A stretch of 62,778 nt of DNA, from positions 1 through 62,778 of the forward strand of contig JAGRFY010000017.1 in the NCBI GenBank assembly GCA_020445765.1, given 5' to 3'. Every line of letters begins with the position of its first letter. Position 1 is the first letter of the stretch. Made by a program: the position numbers and the translations under genes. The notes beneath the pieces were generated by a model. It saw only the letters and a program-made list of their open reading frames with translations. It made no database searches and was not told where the DNA came from. Shown here one piece after another: positions 57,982-62,778 of the stretch. The DNA comes from Rhodocyclaceae bacterium (GTDB taxonomy: Bacteria > Pseudomonadota > Gammaproteobacteria > Burkholderiales > Rhodocyclaceae).

Positions 57982-58522
57982 GGACCGTCCGGTGTTGCCA
58001 GCTTTGCGATGGTCCTTTAACGGCAGCAATCACAGGGAATTGATGGCTTGGGCCGGGAGCAGCCCGCCGTCTTGGCCGTCGATGTGCAATATTTCGCGTC
58101 GAGGCCGGAACGGGATCGGTCGGTCCGGCCGACGGCGACAGGCGCGTGCCGCGCGCCGGCTCGTGGTGCGACTGCGGCAGGCGCTTGCGTACCGCCATGC
58201 CCAGCGCGTGCTTGCCCGGCTAGCACTTCGGCTTCCGCCTGGCCCCAGGTCAATGGCGTGAATAGTGAGCCATCGCGGACGGCCGCGCGGGATGCGCGGC
58301 CGTCGGGGATGGCGGGTTCGACTGGCAGCCTTGAGATTGCTTGGCCGCGACGGGATCTTCCGCCCTGCGGGTGGAATTGTGCGTCTGAGGCTGTGATCGC
58401 TTGGGCGTCGTGAATGGCTCCAAGCGTCCGCAGTCTCGGCCATGCTTGGCTACATGGTGGCCACACGCAGCAATTTCACGCGGCCCTCATGCCGCCTTCC
58501 TCATCCTAAGGAATTGATTCTA
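57982..58522. other. 541-bp region without a convincing gene, at the island boundary
   Basis: Reading frames on both strands (for example 58017-58466 minus and 58030-58443 minus) are arginine-, alanine- and serine-rich with no recognisable motif, so I do not call a gene. The part near 57982 should carry the promoter of the HD-GYP-kinase operon. The rest may be decayed sequence next to the integrated element. No repeat or RNA gene was found here. Confidence 0.5.
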
Positions 58523-58569
58523 TGGTGGGCCCTGCGGGACTCGAACCCGCAACCAACGGATTATGAGTC
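58523..58569 (-). other. 3' tRNA fragment (anticodon CAU), attachment site
   Basis: On the minus strand 58569 to 58523 matches the 3' half of a tRNA: anticodon loop CTCATAA, variable region, T arm GCGGG-TTCGAGT-CCCGC, an acceptor 3' strand AGGGCCC, and A plus an encoded CCA. The 5' half (D arm, TAGCTCAG) is absent; upstream bases differ from just before the anticodon. This is the duplicate att site left by integration into a tRNA 3' end. The anticodon CAU cannot by itself separate Met from the Ile tRNA that is read after C34 is modified to lysidine. Confidence 0.8.
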
Positions 58570-58645
58570 AGCGTGAAACGCCATTTCCCCGCCCGTTGAA
58601 ACCTATTCCGAGAAGTCCCCAATTCGCCTGAAATCCCAGTGAATA

Positions 58646-58658
58646 CACGGAATCCGTG
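58646..58658. repeat. 13-bp palindrome between att and integrase
   Basis: CACGGA-A-TCCGTG is a perfect palindrome with a single central base. The octamer TACACGGA that overlaps its left arm (58644-58651) recurs at 58727-58734, just before the integrase start. They may be operator or recombinase arm-binding sites for the integrase region. This is suggestive only. Confidence 0.4.
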
Positions 58659-58743
58659 CATGTAAGCCCGGAAGTGGTTGTTGATTTCTATTCCCTCGTG
58701 TTCCATCATACTGCTTACAAAGTGCGTACACGGAGCGGTGGCA

Positions 58744-60066
58744 ATGGCACGGGTGAAGCTGACGCAGGGAAGGGTTCAGGGGTTCGAGTGCCCAGCCGAG
58801 CGCGGGCAGGCGTTCTTGTGGGATAGCGAAGCGCCGGGGCTGGCGGTGCGGGCGACGCGCAGCGCGCAGGCGTACGTCTGGCAGGGCAAGCTGCGCGGTC
58901 GAGACGTGCGGATCACGTTGGGCAGCGTGGCGGCCTGGACCCTGGAGGATGCGCGACGGCAGGCGCGAGAGCTTCAACGCATGGTGGACCAAGGCAAAGA
59001 CCCCCGCGACCTGAAGCGCTCCGAAGCCGAGAAGCACGCCGCCACGCTGGCAGCCGAGGCCGCCGCACAGAAGGAGCGGGCGGAGGCGGGCAAATGGACC
59101 TTGCGCCGGCTGTGCAGCACGTACTGTGACCACCTGACCGCTCGCGGCAAGGGCCGCAGCGCTGCCGACGCCGAAAGCCTGTTCCGCTGCCATCTACCCA
59201 ACGACGTGGCCGACCTGCCGGCACGCGACGTGACTCCCCGCCAGCTTGCCGAGGCTGTGCGCAAGGTCGTCGAGGCGAACAAGGAGCGCACCGCTGGCAA
59301 GATGCGCAGCTACCTGTTCGCCGCGTACAAGGCCGCGCAGCGGGCACCCTACGACGCTCGACTGCCGGCCGACTTCATCGGCTTCGCGGTCGAGTCAAAC
59401 CCGGTCGAGCCACTGCCGCCGATCGAGGTCAAGGCCGGCCATCGGACGCTGGACGATGCCGAGCTTCGCGAGTACCTGGGCAGGCTGACCGACGCCGCGG
59501 CCGATCGGCTGCTGCTGGTGGCCCTGCTGGCCGGCGGGCAGCGACTGCAACAGCTTGGCCGCGCTACCTTGGCCGACTTCAATGCTCAGGCCGGGACGCT
59601 GCGGCTGTGGGATGCCAAGGGCAAGCGGAAGGAACCACGCGAGCATGTGCTGCCGCTTGGGGCGCGTGCGCTGGCCGAAGTCGAGCAACTGGCCGCACAG
59701 GCGCGGGAGCGGGGCAGCGAGCACTTGTTTTCGCACTCCGGGCGCGTGCCTGTTCGCCTGGAGACCATCAGCAAGCGCGTGACCGAGATCGCCAAGGCAA
59801 TGGCCGGCAAGCCGTTCCAAGGCCGCGACCTGCGCCGCACCTGCGAAACGATGCTCGCCGCGATGGGCATCAGCCGTGACGTGCGGGCGCAACTGCTGTC
59901 CCACGGGCTCGGAGGCGTCCAGCAGGCGCACTACGACAGACACAGCTACATGGACGAGAAGCGGGCCGCCCTGGAGGCTTGGGAAGGCCGCATCGCTGCC
60001 ATCGAGAAGGGCGAGACCGCACCGGCGAACGTGCGGGTGCTGCGCAAGAGCGTTACCGCCGCCTGA
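58744..60066 (+). CDS. Tyrosine recombinase (DUF4102, P4-type integrase)
   Basis: The 440-residue protein has a DUF4102 N-terminal domain (about 5-85, with FLWDSEAPGLAVRATRSAQA and RDVRITLGSVAAWTLEDAR), a core-binding region (about 120-215) and the catalytic domain. Active-site residues visible are Arg in AGGQRLQQLGRATLADF, the segment GRDLRRTCETMLAAMG, in which the usual box-II His before DLR is Arg, the His in LSHGLGGVQ, and Tyr in AHYDRHSY. The ATG at 58744 has GGAG eight bases upstream; an upstream ATG at 58678 would add 22 atypical residues. It sits next to the att site and integrates or excises the island. Confidence 0.93.
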   Translation: MARVKLTQGRVQGFECPAERGQAFLWDSEAPGLAVRATRSAQAYVWQGKLRGRDVRITLGSVAAWTLEDARRQARELQRMVDQGKDPRDLKRSEAEKHAATLAAEAAAQKERAEAGKWTLRRLCSTYCDHLTARGKGRSAADAESLFRCHLPNDVADLPARDVTPRQLAEAVRKVVEANKERTAGKMRSYLFAAYKAAQRAPYDARLPADFIGFAVESNPVEPLPPIEVKAGHRTLDDAELREYLGRLTDAAADRLLLVALLAGGQRLQQLGRATLADFNAQAGTLRLWDAKGKRKEPREHVLPLGARALAEVEQLAAQARERGSEHLFSHSGRVPVRLETISKRVTEIAKAMAGKPFQGRDLRRTCETMLAAMGISRDVRAQLLSHGLGGVQQAHYDRHSYMDEKRAALEAWEGRIAAIEKGETAPANVRVLRKSVTAA

Positions 60067-60145
60067 CGGCTTCAGGCAAGCGGGGCACTCCCGGCGCAGC
60101 AACGCAGGGGGCCCCTTCCCACAATTGCCTACATTGGAGGCAACC

Positions 60146-60466
60146 ATGAGCAAAGACAGTATCCCAGAAACCCAGCAGGCTAGGACGGTAGCGACGGCCG
60201 CAGAATACGAGCGATGCGAACACCGCGAGATGGTTTCCAAGGTCCGGCAGGCCGTGCTCATTGGCCTGTCGGCGTTCGGAGAGTTGAAGCGTATGAGGGA
60301 CGACGCAGACGCTGCCGAACGAATGGGGCGTCCTTACCCAAGAGGAATGCGCCCGATTGATGTATGCGGCGACCCAAACGCGATCCTGAACTTCAGCGAG
60401 GCACTCCAGTTCTTGGAGCACGTCGAGGAAATGCCCCTTGTGATGCATGACGGGCGCATAGTCTGA
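60146..60466 (+). CDS. Small island protein of unknown function
   Basis: The 106-residue protein follows a clear ribosome binding site (GGAGG, seven bases before the ATG at 60146). It has a charged N-terminus (AEYERCEHREMVSKVRQAV) and a predicted helical middle (VLIGLSAFGELKRMRDDADAAE), shown here as two blocks. No motif I recognise is present, and no membrane segment is visible. It lies 79 bp after the integrase gene in the same direction and precedes a long hairpin. A regulatory or excision-related role would be a guess. Confidence 0.7.
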   Translation: MSKDSIPETQQARTVATAAEYERCEHREMVSKVRQAVLIGLSAFGELKRMRDDADAAERMGRPYPRGMRPIDVCGDPNAILNFSEALQFLEHVEEMPLVMHDGRIV

Positions 60467-60491
60467 TGTTCTGAGAAGCCGACCTAAGATC

Positions 60492-60553
60492 ATGCCGCCC
60501 CTAGCCTTTGGCCGGGCGAAAAGCCGGACACCTTCGCCGGCCTGGGGCGGCAT
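60492..60553. repeat. Long inverted repeat upstream of an island gene
   Basis: ATGCCGCCCC at 60492-60501 pairs perfectly with GGGGCGGCAT at 60544-60553. Inside it GGCCGG (60510-60515) pairs with CCGGCC (60537-60542), with a CCGG-containing loop of about 21 bases. The resulting long hairpin ends 29 bases before the next gene's ATG and starts 26 bases after the previous stop. It has no T-tract. It could control translation of the next gene, act in termination/antitermination, or serve as a replication or recombination structure. Confidence 0.6.
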
Positions 60554-60582
60554 CCCGACGAAGGGCGCCTGAAGGAAGCGCT

Positions 60583-61341
60583 ATGCCTCAGATCGACCGA
60601 TCCAAAGATCGATCGGGACCGTTGATCCCGATCGAGCAAGCCGCAACGGAAGCCGGATGCACGGTTGCAGACTTGCTCCTGCTCGCCGAGGACGGAAAAC
60701 TTCGCCTCTACATGGCATTGCACGGATACTCCGCCCAGAGTGCAAACACGATGGGCGAGAAACATCCGTTTTTCCGCAGTCATGGCTGCCCCGCAGGAAG
60801 CGACGAGTACCTATTGCCGGCCTACGCACGCCACTTGCATCGATTTGGCAAGACGACCGTAACGCACCTCATCGCTGAGAACATGCCGGCGATTGATGGT
60901 GACGATTTGTGGTATTGGAGGCTGGAAGAGCCGCAAGAAGTCACGGTCGAACAGATTTTCATTTCGAGAGGGCACGTCGTCGCGGACGCCGGCGGACAGA
61001 AGAAGCAGGCGGGTCGCCCGCGCGAGGCCTGGAAACGTGACCTGGCCGCAGATCTGCTCGACAAGCTCCTTGTGGCGTACGGCTACGAGCCCGGGCGCAA
61101 ATCCCCTTGGACCGCCGACACCGTGCATGACGGGATGCAGTCGATCGAGAAGGCCGTCACCGGCTGCAATCGTGTCTTCAGCATCAAAACCAAGACCCTA
61201 CGCGTTTGGCTGCCGGATCTCTTCCCCGCCAAAAACCGGAAGCAACTTCCGCGACGCGGGGAAGCCTCGAAGCTGCATGCAGTGACTGCGCAAACTACCG
61301 AAGAATATTTCACCTCCGACTATTGGCAATCTGCCGAATAG
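60583..61341 (+). CDS. Island protein of unknown function
   Basis: The 252-residue protein starts at an ATG with GAAGGA upstream. The N-terminal part contains IPIEQAATEAGCTVADLLLLAEDGKL, like a short HTH-type region that selects a DNA-binding helix (residues about 17-40; the core is EQAATEAGCTVADLL). The C-terminal part has AGRPREAWKRDLAADLLDKLLVAYGYE and a WTADTVHDGMQSIEKAVTG block. I do not recognise the family. The gene follows a 62-bp hairpin and is followed by a terminator-like repeat. It may be a regulator or a replication-associated protein of the island. Confidence 0.7.
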   Translation: MPQIDRSKDRSGPLIPIEQAATEAGCTVADLLLLAEDGKLRLYMALHGYSAQSANTMGEKHPFFRSHGCPAGSDEYLLPAYARHLHRFGKTTVTHLIAENMPAIDGDDLWYWRLEEPQEVTVEQIFISRGHVVADAGGQKKQAGRPREAWKRDLAADLLDKLLVAYGYEPGRKSPWTADTVHDGMQSIEKAVTGCNRVFSIKTKTLRVWLPDLFPAKNRKQLPRRGEASKLHAVTAQTTEEYFTSDYWQSAE

Positions 61342-61362
61342 CCGCGCCACTACTGGAAGTTG

Positions 61363-61400
61363 ACTGCCGCCTAATTCCGTTTGCATTGATCGGCAGTTTT
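61363..61400 (+). terminator. Terminator-like inverted repeat after the 252-residue gene
   Basis: ACTGCCG at 61363-61369 pairs with CGGCAGT at 61391-61397, followed by T residues to 61400. The loop of 21 bases is long, so this is a weaker terminator than a compact hairpin. It lies 22 bases after the stop of the preceding gene, before the next island operon. The gap continues to 61457 and should carry the promoter of the HTH genes; I see no clear promoter boxes in it. Confidence 0.45.
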
Positions 61401-61456
61401 CTCAGTGGCGGCAATTGCCCATCGTTCCACCGTCACATTCCGACGAGGCCCGAACG

Positions 61457-61678
61457 ATGGCAACCACTACCACCCCGACGCCGCCGCCGCGCTGCTACGC
61501 CACCAAGACTGCAGCGCGCATTCTGGACCGCGCTCCGCATACGCTCCGCAAAGCCCACTGCGAGCTTGGGCACTACTGCGGGGTGACTCCCAAGAAACTG
61601 CCGACTGGGGGTTTGCTCTGGCCCGCTGAGGAAATCGACGCCCTGGCGATGGGGCGTTCGCCGAAGCAGGCCGCGTGA
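61457..61678 (+). CDS. Small excisionase/AlpA-like DNA-binding protein
   Basis: The 73-residue protein has a short N-terminal Thr/Pro tail, then YATKTAARILDRAPHTLRKA, which fits a helix-turn-helix of the MerR/AlpA/excisionase type, and LLWPAEEIDALAM at the C-terminus, where the wing and recognition part usually lies. Such proteins control integrase genes or direct excision of mobile elements. Its stop overlaps the start of the next gene by one base. The exact family is not certain. Confidence 0.65.
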   Translation: MATTTTPTPPPRCYATKTAARILDRAPHTLRKAHCELGHYCGVTPKKLPTGGLLWPAEEIDALAMGRSPKQAA

Positions 61679-61986
61679 TGCCGGGCCCCCGAAAAAGCGA
61701 CGCCCGGCGGCAACCGGGCGAGGCGGGAATTGCTACAGCGACACGCCGCCATTCTAGCACCGCTACAGAAGCCCAGCGGGCGCGCCTCCTGGACATGCTG
61801 CGGGAAGGCCCGCGGAGCACGCTTGATTTTCGCGCGGCCGGAATCATGCAATCGGCGACCCGCATTTTCGAGTTGCGGGCGCGGGGTTACGACATTGCGA
61901 CGGTTGCGCGCGCGGCACTCGCAGATGGCCACGGATTCCGCCATGTCGGGGTGGCCGTCTATGCGCTCTTGGGAGAGCGGCGTTGA
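61678..61986 (+). CDS. Helix-turn-helix domain protein
   Basis: The 102-residue protein (a GTG at 61675 would add one residue) has a basic N-terminus and then QRARLLDMLREGPRSTLDFRAAGIMQSATRIFELRARGYDI. The latter matches the small winged HTH domain found in many phage and island proteins, shown here as the core LLDMLREGPRSTLDFRAAG and ATRIFELRARGYDI. It overlaps the previous stop (TGATG) and abuts the next start, so it is the middle gene of a three-gene operon. The likely role is transcription or replication control of the island. Confidence 0.75.
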   Translation: MPGPRKSDARRQPGEAGIATATRRHSSTATEAQRARLLDMLREGPRSTLDFRAAGIMQSATRIFELRARGYDIATVARAALADGHGFRHVGVAVYALLGERR

Positions 61987-62607
61987 ATGGGCCGCGATCA
62001 AAGAAAGCGCGGCGTCGCCGTAGTTGGTGCCTGGCTGCCCGTTTCGCTGGATTTCCTTCGAAGCAGGGCATGCGCCGAACTGTCGCCAATGGCGGCGAAG
62101 CTACTCTTCGATGTGCTGTCGATGCTGGGCACGAATGCCAGCAGGAACGGCGACATCTGCCTAACGCCGAAACTCATGCGGGTGCGCGGCTGGTCAGGCC
62201 GGGAGAGCCTGGGAGCGGCCATCCGGGAGTTGCTGGAGCACGGATTGCTGGTGCGCACTCGGCAGGGCTCAAGGCTCGACTGCAGCCTCTTCGCATGCTC
62301 GCTCTATCCGCTGGACTGCGACCTGTCGAAGTTGGACGTTGCGCCGGGCAGCTATCGGACGACCGACTACATGGGCGATGGGGCAGCGCTTGCGAGCCCA
62401 CCCACCGAGTCCAAGCCGGCGACGTGGCGGCGCTCTCGCAAGGGGACTGCAACGGGGCACCGCAAGGCCGGGAAAACGCAAACGCTAGCCCCGCCCCGGG
62501 ACGAAGTTGTAGCCAAACGTCCCGCCCCGGGACGAACGGCGAGCACGAAAGCGCCGAAAAAGGCGAGTTCGTCCCGCCCCGGGACAAAACCCCCCGTTCT
62601 CACGTAG
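61987..62607 (+). CDS. Winged-helix protein, possible island replication initiator
   Basis: The 206-residue protein starts directly after the previous stop. Residues about 20-100 form a winged-helix region: AWLPVSLDFLRSRACAELSPMAAKLLFDVLSMLG, then GDICLTPKLMRVRGWSGRESLGAAIRELLEHGLLVRT, given here as GDICLTPKLMRVRGWSGRES. This resembles phage replication-protein N-termini and plasmid initiator domains, though I cannot name the family. The C-terminal ~80 residues are basic, low-complexity and partly encoded by three copies of a GC-rich repeat. Rep-like genes beside iterons are typical of plasmids and satellites. An alternative frame (61983-62777) overlaps but reads as shadow sequence. Confidence 0.7.
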   Translation: MGRDQRKRGVAVVGAWLPVSLDFLRSRACAELSPMAAKLLFDVLSMLGTNASRNGDICLTPKLMRVRGWSGRESLGAAIRELLEHGLLVRTRQGSRLDCSLFACSLYPLDCDLSKLDVAPGSYRTTDYMGDGAALASPPTESKPATWRRSRKGTATGHRKAGKTQTLAPPRDEVVAKRPAPGRTASTKAPKKASSSRPGTKPPVLT

Positions 62608-62627
62608 GTGAGCGTCCCGCCCCGGGT
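62489..62627 (+). repeat. Four iteron-like GC-rich repeats
   Basis: The 11-bp core CCCGCCCCGGG occurs at 62490-62500, 62521-62531, 62573-62583 and 62616-62626. The second copy has the complete unit CGTCCCG-CCC-CGGGACG, a 7-bp inverted repeat. The third lacks only the last base, the first is degenerate on its left arm and the fourth on its right. Start-to-start distances are 31, 52 and 43 bp, near 3, 5 and 4 helical turns, so all copies would face nearly the same side of the DNA. Three lie inside the end of the winged-helix gene, the fourth just after it. Confidence 0.75.
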
Positions 62628-62778
62628 CACCTATTTAGATTTGCCATCTGTATGGGTGCTGCGAATCTCCCCTGCCTGAGTGCAGGAGGCGCGCGCGGCG
62701 CTTCGCGGCACCAGCCCCTTCGCCCCGCTGCCGAGCCCAAAAGGCCGGCTCCTACTACAGATTCCACCCCAACGTGAC
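62628..62778. other. Island sequence after the repeats, cut by the window edge
   Basis: The first part is AT-richer than its surroundings (CTATTTAGATTTGCCATCTG at 62631-62650), as at a replication-origin unwinding region or a promoter. A small hairpin CCTGC-CTGAGT-GCAGG lies at 62671-62686. No gene can be called in what remains. Confidence 0.4.

Larger units (their letters stand above)
58523..62778. mobile_element. Integrated genetic island at a CAU tRNA (left part)
   Basis: The island starts at the tRNA 3' fragment and continues past the window end. It carries a tyrosine recombinase just inside, followed by small rightward genes without housekeeping relatives and two HTH proteins, then a winged-helix protein and iteron-like repeats. 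Geometry fits integration: the original tRNA lies on the minus strand, so the intact gene with its 5' half should stand at the right end, outside this window. No capsid, tail, relaxase or conjugation gene is visible, so the element could be a satellite, an integrative element or a defective one. Confidence 0.8.

Noticed and set aside
58017-58466. Minus-strand frame of ~149 codons in the gap
   Set aside because: Low-complexity Arg/Ala/Ser composition, competing frames of equal length and no motif; kept as a gene-free region.
58523-58600. Complete tRNA gene at the island boundary
   Set aside because: Only the 3' half is present; no D arm or 5' acceptor strand occurs in the bases upstream of the anticodon.
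61983-62777. 264-codon plus-strand frame overlapping the winged-helix gene
   Set aside because: The neighbouring frame (61987-62607) has the winged-helix sequence and an abutting start; this one reads as shadow text.
58523-62778. CRISPR array from the GC-rich repeats
   Set aside because: Only four short 11-17 bp units with unequal spacing, three of them inside a coding gene; no cas gene.

Overview
The window is a GC-rich, tightly packed stretch of a proteobacterial chromosome, most likely betaproteobacterial. The blocks mutL/miaA, purM - permease - hda - HAD phosphatase - pcnB - deoxynucleoside kinase - panB - panC, and purN - DUF3108 - rsmB are arrangements I associate with Betaproteobacteria. 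That placement rests on remembered gene order, not on a search. Many genes overlap by 1-4 bases (ATGA, TTGA, TGATG junctions), and several convergent pairs overlap at their tails.

Regions. 1-8300: a CBS-domain protein and the leftward block panC, panB, deoxynucleoside kinase, pcnB, HAD phosphatase, hda and permease, divergent from purM. 8.4-12.6 kb: an RND efflux pair. 12.6-25.6 kb: housekeeping genes (metallophosphatase, miaA, mutL, DedA, purN, rsmB, fatty acid desaturase, cytochrome P460, RluE-like synthase, DUF192) plus an unidentified membrane protein and a TraB/GumN protein. 25.7-28.9 kb: flhBA without other flagellar genes. 29.8-31.6 kb: glnS. 31.85-39.4 kb: a signalling module of TonB-dependent receptor (broken by an in-frame TAG), YfiR-like periplasmic protein, CHASE8-type hybrid histidine kinase and a REC-PAS-degenerate GGDEF-EAL protein. 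39.4-45.2 kb: ECF sigma factor with DUF3379 partner, divergent from crcB-hrpA. 45.3-48 kb: a second hybrid kinase. 48-50.6 kb: pxpBCA (5-oxoprolinase). 50.7-53.9 kb: EI24 membrane protein, molybdopterin-binding-like protein, YgjP-like protease and glyoxalase I. 53.8-58 kb: a third hybrid kinase with two degenerate receivers, coupled to an HD-GYP response regulator.

58.5 kb to the end: the left part of an integrated genetic element. Its boundary is a 47-bp 3' fragment of a CAU-anticodon tRNA (an att site). A tyrosine recombinase follows, then small unrecognised genes, a long inverted repeat, two small HTH proteins and a winged-helix protein resembling replication initiators. The 3' end of that last gene carries four copies of a GC-rich partly palindromic repeat spaced close to whole helical turns, like iterons. 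The right end, with the expected intact tRNA, lies outside the window.

The two most notable themes are this island with a candidate self-contained replication origin, and the density of c-di-GMP and phosphorelay proteins (three hybrid kinases, one EAL, one HD-GYP) within 24 kb.
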